Under the pieces are notes generated by a model. It was given only the letters and a program-made list of their open reading frames with translations. It was not told where the DNA came from and did no database searches. A stretch of DNA of 64,000 nt from Streptococcus varani (GTDB taxonomy: Bacteria; Bacillota; Bacilli; Lactobacillales; Streptococcaceae), in the NCBI RefSeq assembly GCF_001375655.1, contig NZ_CTEN01000004.1:248001-312000 (forward strand). Reading direction: 5' to 3'. Position numbers and translations under genes: made by a program. Position 1 is the first letter of the stretch; every line of letters starts with the position of its first letter. Below are positions 37,512 through 46,908 of the stretch, one piece after another.

Positions 37512-39017
37512 TTACACTAATTCTAATAATTTCGTCTGGTTGACCTCAGGATAAGAGTCAAGAAAGGTCTTAATTTCCTTGAGGACAGCTGGTATAAGTC
37601 CTGCTTGGTCATTTTCCACTTGCAAGACAAGCAACGGTTCATGGAGGCTAAGACGCAATAAGAACCAACCTTTACCAAAAGGTTCAGAGAGAATAAAACG
37701 GATGCCTTCTTCATTTTCTGGATTAAAGGTCCAACCTGTCACTGAATAATCTTCCAAGTCAGCAATGACCTGACGCCCCAGTGCCTTAAATTCTTCCGTT
37801 TCTAATTTAAAGCGCACTTCCTGCGTTTCCACGGGTTGTTTCAAATCTGCAATCAAATCATCCACTTTTTGGCCTTTTTGAGTCAATTGTGGCAAAAGCA
37901 TGAGAATTTTAGCTACTGCATAGGTTCCATCATCCAAGAAATAATTTTCCTTGAAGGCTGCATGCCCACTGGTTTCAATGGCCAACTGACAATCTACACC
38001 AGCCTCATTGGCAGCAATAGCTCGATTAATGACATTTCGGTAACCTGAAATATAGCGAATCTGCTGACCTCCCAATTTCTCAATGAAATCCTTAAGATGA
38101 TCGGATGTCGGTGAATTGGTCACGATACTGGTGCCAGAATGCTCTGCCAATACAATTTGGCTAAGGATGGCGATCAAGTTATTGCGGTTCAGGATCTCGC
38201 CCTTACTGGTCACGACTGCAGAGCGATCCACATCCGTGTCAAAGATAATCCCCATATCTGCTTTATGTTCTAAAACAGCTGACTGGATGCTGGCCATAGC
38301 TTCTTTATTGTCAGGATTTGGAATATGATTTGGAAAGCTACCATCTGGTTCCAAAAATTGAGACCCTGACGTATCTGCTCCAAGCACTTCCAGGACAGAA
38401 TCTGCAAAGAAGCCACCAGCTCCATTTCCAGCATCAACAATGATTTTCATGCCTGCAAGTGGCTTATCACTGTCCACTCCTGATCCTTGACGAATTTTCT
38501 CAACCAAGTCCGCCGAATAAGGAGTGAGGATATCAGCAGTCGTTACCGAGCCTTTTTTCTCATTTGAATTGGCTTCCGTATGAGCTAAGATATAATCAAT
38601 ATCTTCATGCTCAGCTCCGCCTTTTTGACTAAAAATCTTGATGCCGTTGAAATAATAAGGCAGGTGACTAGCTGTAATCATGATACCAGCATGGCAGACA
38701 AATTCCTCATACTGAGTTGCCATAAACATGGCTGGTGTTGTTGCCAGACCAAAGTCAAGAACTTCAACTCCCTCTGCCAGTGCTTGCTTCACCATATTGT
38801 CAACTAGATCTGGCCCACTCAGCCGACTGTCACGGCCAATCCCGATTCGTAAGCGGCCAGCCTGATACTCCTCTTCATTCGATTGACGCAACCATTTGAT
38901 GATCCCAGATGTGATGCGTTTGACTGCCTCTGCTGTCAAATTTACTTGCCATTCATCCGTTGCAATCGCAATTCCCCGAATGTCTGAACCATTTTGCAAT
39001 TTAGCCAAATCTGCCAT
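37512..39017 (-). CDS. Phosphoglucomutase/phosphomannomutase family protein
   Basis: A 501-residue alpha-D-phosphohexomutase. The phosphoserine loop MITASHLPYYFNG, the metal loop FDTDVDRSAV and the sugar-binding loop AIETSGHAAFKEN are visible. N-terminal DIRGIAI matches the family. Mannose or glucose phosphate specificity cannot be told from sequence. The GxDxD loop here reads DTDVD, a mild variant of DGDGD. GGGGAGGCTTTT precedes ATG. Confidence 0.9.
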   Translation of the reverse strand: MADLAKLQNGSDIRGIAIATDEWQVNLTAEAVKRITSGIIKWLRQSNEEEYQAGRLRIGIGRDSRLSGPDLVDNMVKQALAEGVEVLDFGLATTPAMFMATQYEEFVCHAGIMITASHLPYYFNGIKIFSQKGGAEHEDIDYILAHTEANSNEKKGSVTTADILTPYSADLVEKIRQGSGVDSDKPLAGMKIIVDAGNGAGGFFADSVLEVLGADTSGSQFLEPDGSFPNHIPNPDNKEAMASIQSAVLEHKADMGIIFDTDVDRSAVVTSKGEILNRNNLIAILSQIVLAEHSGTSIVTNSPTSDHLKDFIEKLGGQQIRYISGYRNVINRAIAANEAGVDCQLAIETSGHAAFKENYFLDDGTYAVAKILMLLPQLTQKGQKVDDLIADLKQPVETQEVRFKLETEEFKALGRQVIADLEDYSVTGWTFNPENEEGIRFILSEPFGKGWFLLRLSLHEPLLVLQVENDQAGLIPAVLKEIKTFLDSYPEVNQTKLLELV

Positions 39018-39128
39018 AAAAGCCTCCCCAACGTTAATCTATTATCAACATTTTAGCATATCTTCAGATTGATTGAAAGCATTTACAGAATATTCATAGA
39101 CTTTCATCAATTCCTGAAAATAATGTTT

Positions 39129-39629
39129 TCATTTCAGGAATTTTTCCATTAAATAAACAGAATACGTTGACTCCTGACCCTCTTCTCCTGTTAGCAAAAA
39201 GCCCTGTTTTTTCCAGAAATTCTCTGACTGCGGGTTCCCCTTCACACAGGCCAAGCGAACCTTATGATATTTCTTAGAAAAGAAGGTCAAACTATCCACG
39301 ATGAGACGACTTCCCACTCCTCGATCTTGCCAGGAACTGTCTACCATAAACAAACCAATAAAGACAGTCTCCTTATCTGGGTAGCCATATACAAAATCCA
39401 TGACCGCTACCAGGTCTCTTCCTTTCCAAAAACCAAGGAAAAATTTGTCTTCCGAACTTTTCCCTGGAGGTAGACGAGTCATATCTTCCCACACCTCGAC
39501 TCCGCTAGGAGTAGGTGGACAATAGTAGAAGTACAAGGGATTAGACTCATATAATTTTAGGACTAGTGGTATATCCTCTCTTGTCAGGATCCGGGCATGA
39601 TCCAACTGCGATTCAGTTAAGGCAAACAT
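39129..39629 (-). CDS. GNAT family N-acetyltransferase
   Basis: A 166-residue acetyltransferase with the CoA-binding region LFMVDSSWQDRGVGSRLIVDSL and C-terminal GNPQSENFWKKQGFLLTGEE. The substrate is unknown. AGGAGAAAAGAG precedes ATG. The 250 bases upstream (39630-39861) carry no gene; they include a perfect TTCGGTA/TACCGAA palindrome near 39735 and a repeat motif shared with 32011. Confidence 0.86.
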   Translation of the reverse strand: MFALTESQLDHARILTREDIPLVLKLYESNPLYFYYCPPTPSGVEVWEDMTRLPPGKSSEDKFFLGFWKGRDLVAVMDFVYGYPDKETVFIGLFMVDSSWQDRGVGSRLIVDSLTFFSKKYHKVRLACVKGNPQSENFWKKQGFLLTGEEGQESTYSVYLMEKFLK

Positions 39630-39801
39630 CTCTTTTCTCCTATTATGGTCATTTGATACGTCCTCGTTTTCTACTTAGGAGTGGACAGCACTCGACAAAT
39701 CAAAAGAGTTCTTCTCATGTCCCAATTTCTAGGTTTCGGTATTATACCGAATTCTACCTTAGAGATCTGAACTTTTTGCCTAGCCTCCTGTATCTCCATT
39801 C

Positions 39802-39826
39802 CTAGTCTAAATATACTAATTCATTC
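39802..39826 (-). repeat. Short dispersed repeat shared with 32011-32036
   Basis: On the minus strand it reads GAATGAATTAGTATATTTA then GACTAG; the copy at 32011 differs by one substitution and one inserted base. Both are in gene-free stretches, suggesting remnants of the same element. Confidence 0.5.
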
Positions 39827-39863
39827 GACTTTATCTAAAGCAACTCTATCTAAAAAAACTACA

Positions 39864-39885
39864 AAAAGAGCCCTGAACCAGAGCT
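39864..39885 (-). terminator. Terminator of phoH
   Basis: AGCTCTG / CAGGGCT arms overlap the phoH stop codon and run into a short T tail. Confidence 0.6.
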
Positions 39886-40843
39886 AGTTTTCTTCTTTCT
39901 CATAGGCATTGATAATCTCAGCGACTACTGGATGACGGACCACATCCTTAGCTGACAGATAGACAAAATCAATTTGCTGGATTTTTTGCAATTTCTCTTT
40001 GGCATCAATCAGACCTGATTTGACATTGCGCGGTAGGTCAATCTGGCTAATATCACCATTGACAATCATTTTAGAATTGAAGCCCAGACGCGTCAAGAAC
40101 ATCTTCATCTGCATGATGGTTGTATTTTGTGCCTCATCTAAGATAACAAAGGCATCCTCCAAAGTGCGACCACGCATGTAAGCTAGCGGCGCAATTTCTA
40201 TGATTTCACGCTCCATAAGTCGAGTGGTTTGTTCCTTACCCAAAATCTGGTAGAGAGCATCATAAACTGGACGCAAGTATGGGTCCACCTTCTCCTTGAG
40301 ATCGCCTGGTAAGAAACCAAGACTTTCTCCTGCTTCCACCGCTGGTCGAGTGAGGATAATCCGCTTAACCTGACCTCGTTTGAGAGCCGTCACCGCAAGT
40401 GTCACAGCCAGGAAAGTCTTACCGGTCCCTGCTGGACCAATCCCAAAGACCACATCATGATTCTTGACACTGTCCACATAGACTTTTTGACCCAGCGTTT
40501 TGACACGGATAGCTTTACCAAAGTTATCTTTGATGATTTCTTCTTCGTAGAGAGCAACAAACTTGTCAATGGTTCCATTCTGAGCCATAGACAGAGCTGT
40601 TACCACATCTGAAGTATTGACCACCATCCCACGACCAACCAAGACCAAAAGGGCTTGAATAGTCAAGCGAGCTACTTCTACACTTTCTTTATCATCACCT
40701 AAAATTTGCACCCGCTCGGTCCGAGCATGAATAACAACCCCAATATTTTCCTCAATCAGACGCAAATGTCTTTCATTGGAACCAAAAAGGGAAAGGACAT
40801 CATCAGGATGTTGTAAGCTTATTTCAACAGAATACTCTTGCAA
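39884..40843 (-). CDS. phoH: PhoH family ATPase
   Basis: A P-loop protein of the PhoH/YbeZ family: Walker A GIGPAGTGKTF and Walker B FVILDEAQNTT, with the SLGFLPGDLKEKVDPYLRPVYDAL segment. It is thought to act in RNA metabolism alongside YbeY. The start I prefer is a TTG (MQEYSVEISL, 319 residues) with AGAGGA seven bases upstream. The TTG nine codons earlier is at the predicted transcription start. It has its own promoter. Confidence 0.92.
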   Translation of the reverse strand: MQEYSVEISLQHPDDVLSLFGSNERHLRLIEENIGVVIHARTERVQILGDDKESVEVARLTIQALLVLVGRGMVVNTSDVVTALSMAQNGTIDKFVALYEEEIIKDNFGKAIRVKTLGQKVYVDSVKNHDVVFGIGPAGTGKTFLAVTLAVTALKRGQVKRIILTRPAVEAGESLGFLPGDLKEKVDPYLRPVYDALYQILGKEQTTRLMEREIIEIAPLAYMRGRTLEDAFVILDEAQNTTIMQMKMFLTRLGFNSKMIVNGDISQIDLPRNVKSGLIDAKEKLQKIQQIDFVYLSAKDVVRHPVVAEIINAYEKEEN

Positions 40844-40877
40844 ATAGAGTTCCTCTTTCTTTCGTTTCAATAGTTTT

Positions 40878-40883
40878 ATTATA
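40878..40883 (-). promoter_or_regulatory. -10 box of the phoH promoter
   Basis: TATAAT on the minus strand; the -35 region (GTGATT, 17 bases upstream) lies inside the terminator of the opu operon, so promoter and terminator are interlocked. Confidence 0.6.
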
Positions 40884-40894
40884 GCCTATTACAA

Positions 40895-40919
40895 GAAAAA
40901 AATCACGCACCGCGTGATT
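40895..40919 (-). terminator. Terminator of the opu operon
   Basis: AATCACGC-ACC-GCGTGATT is followed by T6 on the minus strand. Confidence 0.85.
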
Positions 40920-40933
40920 CCTGAATATAAAAA

Positions 40934-41566
40934 TTACCTAGCAACTAGCTTATCCTCTTTCAACAATTCTTCTATCAGGTAAAGGATGAGGTTGAACAAT
41001 AAACTGAGTCCAACTGTCAAAAAAATTCCCCAGACCAGTTTTGTCATACTCATGGTACGAAGTCCATCAAAGAGAATAGTCCCCAAACCACCAGCATTTA
41101 TGGTAGAAGCAATGGTCGCAATAGCGATAATAGAAGAGGAAGCCAGACGCAAACCTGCAAAGACAGAAGACTTAGCCAAAGGCAACTGAATCTTTAAAAA
41201 TACTTGCCAATCAGTCATTCCCATCCCTCTCGCTGCCTCAATGATAGCGGAGTCCACCTGCAAAAAACCTTCCAAAAAGGTCCGAACCAGGCTGTATTGG
41301 GCATAAAGAACCAAAACAATAATAGCTGTTGTCCTCCCTAGGCCTGTCAAAGGAATAAGAAGGGCAAAGAGGGCGAAGGAGGGCACTGCATAAAGTAGAG
41401 ACAAAAGATAGACCGAAGCCTGTCGAATCTCTTCATGAAAAAGCAGAAATACAGCACTAATACTAGCAAAGATTAAAGCAAAAACCATAGCTAAGCCGGA
41501 TATTTCTACATGTTCCATGAGTGCTTGAAACAAATAATCCGAAGAAGTTCGTAAATAGTCAAGCAT
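40934..41566 (-). CDS. Osmoprotectant ABC transporter permease
   Basis: A 210-residue permease of the OpuBB/OpuCB type with five to six membrane helices. The cytoplasmic coupling motif EAARGMGMTDWQVFLKIQLPLA binds the ATPase. I start at MLDYLRTS (41566), preceded by GGGGGG; the start overlaps the ATPase gene. It is the last gene of the opu operon and probably pairs with the permease half of the fused protein. Confidence 0.9.
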   Translation of the reverse strand: MLDYLRTSSDYLFQALMEHVEISGLAMVFALIFASISAVFLLFHEEIRQASVYLLSLLYAVPSFALFALLIPLTGLGRTTAIIVLVLYAQYSLVRTFLEGFLQVDSAIIEAARGMGMTDWQVFLKIQLPLAKSSVFAGLRLASSSIIAIATIASTINAGGLGTILFDGLRTMSMTKLVWGIFLTVGLSLLFNLILYLIEELLKEDKLVAR

Positions 41567-42329
41567 GGACAGCCCCCCACAGAGTTTGCTGGTCACGAGC
41601 CGTTTCAATCAATTTTTTTACGAAGTCATTCTTAGGTTTTGCCATGATTTTTTCTGGAGTATCAAACTGAGCAATTTTTCCCTCATCCATAATTAAGACA
41701 CGTGTTCCTAACTTAAAAGCTTCATAAATATCGTGGGTAATAAAGACAAAAGTCTTATCACGGAGTTTCTGGTGAATCGCTAGAAGTTGGTCTTGCAAAG
41801 CACCACGAGTAATAGCATCAATGGCCCCAAACGGCTCATCAAAAAGCATGATATTGGGGTTAGCAGCTAAAGCCCTTGCTACTCCAATCCGCTGTTGTTG
41901 TCCACCGGACAACTCACTTGGATAACGATGGGAAAAATCCTCTGCACCTAGCTGAATCAAGTCCATAAGTTCTAAGATCCGCTGATCAATCTTTTTCTGA
42001 TCCCAATTTAAGAGTTTCGGAACTATGGCCATATTTTCAGCCACTGTCATATGAGGAAATAAGCCTATTTCCTGCACTACATAACCGATTTGGCGCCGAA
42101 GAGCAACAGCATCCAAGTCCGCAATGTCTTGTCCATTAAAATAAATCTTTCCAGAAGTCGCTTCAACCAAGCGATTCATCATCTTGAGAGTAGTGGTTTT
42201 ACCGGAACCAGAAGTTCCTAAAATAGTGATCAATTCTCCTTCTTGAATGGTCAAAGAAATATCATCCACCACCGCCTTATCTTGATAAATTTTAGAGACA
42301 TGGTCGAATTGAATCATGTTTTTTGTCAT
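41559..42329 (-). CDS. Osmoprotectant ABC transporter ATP-binding protein
   Basis: A 256-residue ATPase of the OpuCA/ProV class: Walker A GTSGSGKTT, signature LSGGQQQR, Walker B IMLFDEPFGAID. The C-terminal CBS domains found in many OpuCA proteins are missing, so ionic-strength sensing by CBS is not expected here. AAAGGAG precedes ATG. Energises uptake of glycine betaine, choline or carnitine. Confidence 0.92.
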   Translation of the reverse strand: MTKNMIQFDHVSKIYQDKAVVDDISLTIQEGELITILGTSGSGKTTTLKMMNRLVEATSGKIYFNGQDIADLDAVALRRQIGYVVQEIGLFPHMTVAENMAIVPKLLNWDQKKIDQRILELMDLIQLGAEDFSHRYPSELSGGQQQRIGVARALAANPNIMLFDEPFGAIDAITRGALQDQLLAIHQKLRDKTFVFITHDIYEAFKLGTRVLIMDEGKIAQFDTPEKIMAKPKNDFVKKLIETARDQQTLWGAVHA

Positions 42330-42364
42330 AGTGTCTCCTTTAACTTTAAAGAGAGTGAAAGAGA

Positions 42365-43939
42365 CTATTTGTCCTTTATTTTCTCATAGTATTCTTCTGC
42401 TACTGCACGATAATCCTCTCCCTCAACATCAACCTTGGCATTGAGCTGGGTCACTGTTTGAGTATTTAAGTTTTTTGAAACTTGGTTGAGAAGAGCAGCC
42501 ATTTCAGGATTTTCTTCCAGAATCTCATTTCGAACGACTGGAGCTAGATTATAGGGTGGCCAAAAGGCTTTGTCATCCTCCAACAGAGTAAATTGTTGCC
42601 TATTAACTAGCTGTCCTTCTGTTGTATAGGCAGGTGTTACGTCTGCTTCATCATTTTCTAAAAGAGAATATTTGAGACTGTTATCATAAACTTTGGTGGA
42701 TTTCCAGTCGAAAGTACCATAGACTTTTTCTAAGCCAGGAAGACCATCTTCTCGTTGGTCAAACTCACCCTGAGAAGCAAACCGGACCTGATTAGCATGC
42801 TTTTGCAAGTCGGAAATTGTTTCAATACCTAGTTTCTCAGCTAGCTGAGTTCGAATAACCAAGCCTTGACTATCATTCGCTGCCGCATAATCCAACCAAG
42901 TCAAGTTAAATTCTCTTTCATAACCAGATTTGACAATTTCGTAGACTTTATTAGGATCAGTTTCCATCTTTTCCTTAAGAATGGAAAGCAGTCCCGTTCC
43001 TGTATACTCAGGATAAAGATCAATTTCTTTATTGAGAATAGCATTGTGAACAAGGGAGCTAGAAATATTGGACTTACGTTCCACATGATAACCATTGTTT
43101 TCCAAAGCCAAGGCATAGATTTCAGCCACAATTAAGTTTTCTGTAAAGTCCTTAGATCCCACACGAATGGCAGTATCAGCTGTCTTAAACCTACTTCTAC
43201 TATTAAGACCCGTCCAAATGAAACCAACCAGACCCATGAGGATAATTGCCAACGCCCCGCCTAAAATTAACTTTCTTTTCTTCATTTTTTCTTTCTCCCT
43301 TGATGGACGACCTTGACTAGATAAATGCTTGATTAAGCCATCAAAAATCAGCATGCTGATAAAAGACAGGGCGGCTACCGAGCCACCACCTAGAAGTAAA
43401 AGGTCATAACGATAGAGACCCAAACCTGTGAAAATCAAGGTTCCAAGTCCACCAGCTCCGATATAAGTTGCTAAAGTGGCAGAGGCGATAATTTCAATGA
43501 GGGCCAACTTGATTCCATTGAGAACATGTGGAAGGGCTAAGGGAAATGTCACTTTTCCAAGCAACTGCCTCTTGGTCATCCCCATTCCCAAACCTGTTTC
43601 AATTAGTGAAGCCGATACTTCTGAAAATCCAACAATTGTGTGGAGCAAAATCGGTGGGAGAGCTAAAATAAGGAGAGCAATGAGAGCTGGAAAATGTCCC
43701 ACACCGATAAGGGGAATGAGAATAAAGAGTACACCCAGACTGGGGATAACCCTTAGACCCTGAGTCAAGAGAACCGCAATTTGTTTGATTGTCTGATTTT
43801 TATAAGATAGATAGCCAAGGGGTAATCCAATCAGAATAGCCAAAAACAAAGCCTGACTACTTAAGAGCAAGTGTTGTCCAACATATCCCCAATAAGATTC
43901 TCCATTTTCAGCAAGGTAGCTGCCAATAGCCTCTAGCAT
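42365..43939 (-). CDS. Fused osmoprotectant permease and substrate-binding protein
   Basis: A 524-residue fusion. Residues 1-210 are a permease with about six helices and the coupling motif IETGLGMGMTKRQLLGKVTFPLA. Another membrane helix (about 227-247) leads to an OpuAC-type binding domain (IRVGSKDFTENLIVAEIYAL to the end) that faces outside. Such permease-receptor fusions are known in Gram-positive osmoprotectant systems. The exact ligand is unknown. Co-transcribed with the marR gene just upstream. Confidence 0.92.
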   Translation of the reverse strand: MLEAIGSYLAENGESYWGYVGQHLLLSSQALFLAILIGLPLGYLSYKNQTIKQIAVLLTQGLRVIPSLGVLFILIPLIGVGHFPALIALLILALPPILLHTIVGFSEVSASLIETGLGMGMTKRQLLGKVTFPLALPHVLNGIKLALIEIIASATLATYIGAGGLGTLIFTGLGLYRYDLLLLGGGSVAALSFISMLIFDGLIKHLSSQGRPSREKEKMKKRKLILGGALAIILMGLVGFIWTGLNSRSRFKTADTAIRVGSKDFTENLIVAEIYALALENNGYHVERKSNISSSLVHNAILNKEIDLYPEYTGTGLLSILKEKMETDPNKVYEIVKSGYEREFNLTWLDYAAANDSQGLVIRTQLAEKLGIETISDLQKHANQVRFASQGEFDQREDGLPGLEKVYGTFDWKSTKVYDNSLKYSLLENDEADVTPAYTTEGQLVNRQQFTLLEDDKAFWPPYNLAPVVRNEILEENPEMAALLNQVSKNLNTQTVTQLNAKVDVEGEDYRAVAEEYYEKIKDK

Positions 43940-43940
43940 C

Positions 43941-44384
43941 TTAGTTTACCTGGTGACTGTCTAAAAGTTCTTTTAGCGAATTTGAAAAAATCTGTGTAGC
44001 CTCTACTAAGGCCTTTTGCTGGTCCGAAGTCAAACTTGCCATTGCCTGAGCTTCATAAGCATTGAGAGGCTCTATCAAAGCTGCTAATTCTTTCTTACCC
44101 AAATCAGTCATCATGACCAATTTTTTCCGTTTATCATTTGAAATAGTTTCTAGATAAAACCAACCTTTTCTCATATGATTTTTAACAATGGATTGAATCA
44201 CCTGCTTACTGGAATAGGTCTTCCTACAAAGAAACTCCTGTGTCAAACCTTGCGGATTTTTATAAAGCCATGTAAAAACCATAAGGAATTTACTATTAAT
44301 GCCATTCTGACGAGCATAATTTTCAAAGAGAGAGAATTGTTCATCTCTCAAGGCTGCATATTTTTTTGCTTTTTTATTGTTCAT
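43941..44384 (-). CDS. MarR family transcriptional regulator
   Basis: A 147-residue winged-helix regulator (FLMVFTWLYKNPQGLTQEFLCRKTYSSKQVIQSIVKNHMRKGW, then KRKKLVMMTDLGKKELA). It is first in the opu operon, one base from the transporter gene, so it likely controls that operon and itself. The start MNNKKAKK is preceded by AAAGGAGAATAAA. Confidence 0.88.
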   Translation of the reverse strand: MNNKKAKKYAALRDEQFSLFENYARQNGINSKFLMVFTWLYKNPQGLTQEFLCRKTYSSKQVIQSIVKNHMRKGWFYLETISNDKRKKLVMMTDLGKKELAALIEPLNAYEAQAMASLTSDQQKALVEATQIFSNSLKELLDSHQVN

Positions 44385-44436
44385 TTTATTCTCCTTTATT
44401 TCAATTGATAAGCTTAACAAATGATGAATCTCTTTC

Positions 44437-44464
44437 TATCTAATCATTTTATCCCCATTAGATA
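44437..44464. promoter_or_regulatory. Inverted repeat, candidate operator of the marR-opu operon
   Basis: Perfect eight-base arms TATCTAAT and ATTAGATA separated by 12 bases lie about 55 bases before the marR start and span a TAAAAT-like -10. This is the right place and form for autorepression. The remainder of the gap to 44712 shows no gene. Confidence 0.55.
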
Positions 44465-44712
44465 AGCTGCATTTTCTAACTAAGAAAAGAGTAACACCAT
44501 TTCCTCAATCAGTAAAGCACTTTGACTCCATAAAAAAAAATCGCCATTTCAAGTGATACTAATTAGTTTTTACTATAACAAGTAAGTATTGCAATCCCAT
44601 GTCGATTCTATTACCCCTATGTTGGTCTTAGATAACAGTTGCACGGCCAAAAAGAAAAAAACACCCAAACAGTGATTTTCTTTGACTTTACATTTGAGGT
44701 ATCAAAGAGTTT

Positions 44713-44928
44713 CTAATGGGTCAAATATTGTTCCCAAATACGATCAAATTGACCAAGATTGAAAGAAAAACTGGCCGCGTCTTCCAAATAACGACTGACT
44801 TCATCAAAGGAGTCTGTGTGTTTTGGAAAAGTTGAATCATCAAAGGCTAAATCTGCTAGAATCGCCAGTGGTTCATTGGATTTTGGGTTTCGTTGGGTCA
44901 TTAACCATGTATAAAAGGATTTTCTCAT
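44713..44928 (-). CDS. yozE: YozE family protein
   Basis: A 71-residue SAM-like helical protein of the YozE family ([27 protein letters not shown], then [16 protein letters not shown]). Function is unknown in any organism I can name. It is normally found between cvfB and phoH in streptococci; here the opu operon separates it from phoH. Confidence 0.88.
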   Translation of the reverse strand: MRKSFYTWLMTQRNPKSNEPLAILADLAFDDSTFPKHTDSFDEVSRYLEDAASFSFNLGQFDRIWEQYLTH

Positions 44929-44964
44929 CGGTCTACCGCCTTCTCATAATGTTCTTATTGTAGC

Positions 44965-44992
44965 AAAAAAATCTCAGAAAGTCTGAGATTTT
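44965..44992 (-). terminator. Terminator between cvfB and yozE
   Basis: AAAATCTCAGA / TCTGAGATTTT arms with a T7 tail on the minus strand. The 225 bases between it and cvfB hold no gene that I can support. Confidence 0.75.
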
Positions 44993-45219
44993 GTAATGTC
45001 TTTCTATATCAAAATGCATCCCTTATCAATCTACCATTCTAGATAAGAGAGAAAGGTAGCTCCGGTCAATTAAAATCAAGCAATCAATCCTTTGCTTTAC
45101 TAGCTAGAAGACTTCTCACTGGTAGAAATCATCTCTTAACTATATGTTCCTTGTGATAATAGACCTGTCAAAACGGACCAATTATTAGCATCTAAAACAA
45201 GGCATCTCACTTGTTTTTC

Positions 45220-46077
45220 TTAGTTGATCAACTCAATTCCGATTGCATCTTGCTTGATTTTCTTAGCTTTCATAAGACCGCCCAGCGCTTTTTTAAATTG
45301 TCCTTTTGAAATCCCAAATGTTGCCTTGATATCATCCGGCGATGATTTATCATTAAGCGTCATGAAACCACCATTTGCTTCTAGATAGGTCACAATCATC
45401 TGAGCATCATTTTCCAACATTTCAAAGGAACGCGGTTTGAGGGAAAGGTTGAGGGTACGATCTATCTGACGGTAGCCAATAACACGGACTTTCAACTCTT
45501 GACCCAAACGCGGCTCCGTATACCGTTCACTTGGATGGATAAAACCGAGCATATTGTTATCTGGTAAGTAAACATGGGTGCCGTTAAGTTTGAGACGGTA
45601 TACGATGGCGCGTAGCTCTTGGTTCTGCATGTTGTCATAGCCAGGTCCGGCCATTTTTTGAAAATCTTCTGGGAAAGCAAGGGAAGCCCATATGCGGTCT
45701 TTCTTGTCAACATAGTATTTGACATAGAGTTGATCCCCTTTTTTAGGCCACAATTCCTTTATTTCAGGCAATATATCTAGTGAAACTACTACCTCTTTAT
45801 CAGGAAGCCCCGTATCCAAAAAAACACCCAAGTCCTTGCGGACCTCCGTAACCCGACCCCAGCCAAAGTTGGTACGACTGACGGTCACTTCTTTCGTGGT
45901 CAACCGCAAACGTTGTTTCATATCAGTATAGGAAAAACCTGTCACTGACTGCCCCAAAGCATGGTCCCCTTCTTCTTTTGCCAAAGCAAAGGTCTGACCA
46001 TCCTTTTGTACAAAGTAAAAATCCTTATTTTCATCTGTTACCAAACCAGTAACAAAAGTTGCAAGTACTGTATTCAT
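45220..46077 (-). CDS. cvfB: S1 RNA-binding protein CvfB
   Basis: A 285-residue protein with several S1-like domains and a C-terminal winged helix (KATFGISKGQFKKALGGLMKAKKI). In staphylococci CvfB binds RNA and affects virulence gene expression. It follows frr, as in other streptococci. AAGAAATAAT precedes ATG. Confidence 0.9.
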   Translation of the reverse strand: MNTVLATFVTGLVTDENKDFYFVQKDGQTFALAKEEGDHALGQSVTGFSYTDMKQRLRLTTKEVTVSRTNFGWGRVTEVRKDLGVFLDTGLPDKEVVVSLDILPEIKELWPKKGDQLYVKYYVDKKDRIWASLAFPEDFQKMAGPGYDNMQNQELRAIVYRLKLNGTHVYLPDNNMLGFIHPSERYTEPRLGQELKVRVIGYRQIDRTLNLSLKPRSFEMLENDAQMIVTYLEANGGFMTLNDKSSPDDIKATFGISKGQFKKALGGLMKAKKIKQDAIGIELIN

Positions 46078-46283
46078 ATTATTTCTTTCTAAAAGAGCAT
46101 AGAAACTCTTTCCTCACGAACTGAAACCAAGGAAGAAATGGCCGGTTGGAAAATCCAGTTCCTATCTTACATGAGAAATATATCATTTCATTGAGTTCCC
46201 ACTTTAAAAATCTACTAGACCCTTTTCGCATGAAGATCCCTAAATTCAGATGTCCGTCATCCACTCTTTTTTGAGTCCAAAAT

Positions 46284-46312
46284 GAGTCTGAAACGATAAT
46301 TGTCTCAGACTC
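46284..46312 (-). terminator. Possible terminator of pyrH-frr
   Basis: GAGTCTGA / TCAGACTC arms lie 30 bases past frr. The T tail is poor, so it may be a partial stop ahead of cvfB. Confidence 0.5.
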
Positions 46313-46341
46313 TATAAGACTAATAGTTGGAAAAAGAGGGC

Positions 46342-46899
46342 TTAAACTGCAAGCAATTCTTTTTCTTTTTCTGCTGTCATTTGGTCGATGGTCTTGATGG
46401 CATCATCCGTTACTTTTTGGATATCCTTCTCTAGACCTTTCAACTCATCTTCAGTAATCTCTTTCGCTTTTTCAGCTTTCTTAGCTTCATCCATAGCATC
46501 ACGACGAATATTACGGATAGCTATTTTTGAGTTCTCACCTACTTTTTTCACTTCTTTAGCTAAACTCTTCCGCGTTTCTTCCGTCAGGGCAGGGATAACC
46601 AAACGGATAACAACACCATCGGATTGTGGTGTCAAACCAAGGTCAGATGCGTTGAGGGCACGTTCGATGTCTTTCAAGATGGACTTATCAAAGGGCGTAA
46701 TCAAGAGAACACGTGCTTCAGGTACTGTGATACCAGCAAGCTGATTCAATGGCGTTGGAGCCCCATAGTAATCAACTGAGATACGGTCCAAAAGACTAGC
46801 ATTGGCACGACCTGCACGGATATTACCAAACTCACGAGCCAAACTTTGATGCGAGTGAGCCATACGTTCTTTAGCTTTTGCTATGATTTCTTTAGTCAT
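46342..46899 (-). CDS. frr: Ribosome recycling factor
   Basis: Splits post-termination ribosomes with EF-G. The 185-residue protein shows the RRF features [29 protein letters not shown] and [13 protein letters not shown]. It follows pyrH by nine bases. Confidence 0.97.
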   Translation of the reverse strand: MTKEIIAKAKERMAHSHQSLAREFGNIRAGRANASLLDRISVDYYGAPTPLNQLAGITVPEARVLLITPFDKSILKDIERALNASDLGLTPQSDGVVIRLVIPALTEETRKSLAKEVKKVGENSKIAIRNIRRDAMDEAKKAEKAKEITEDELKGLEKDIQKVTDDAIKTIDQMTAEKEKELLAV

Positions 46900-46908
46900 A
46901 AAATCTCC

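Noticed and set aside
44993..45219. Small RNA or gene between cvfB and its terminator
   Set aside because: A TTGACA is present near 45169-45174, but no matching -10 at proper spacing and no conserved feature was found.
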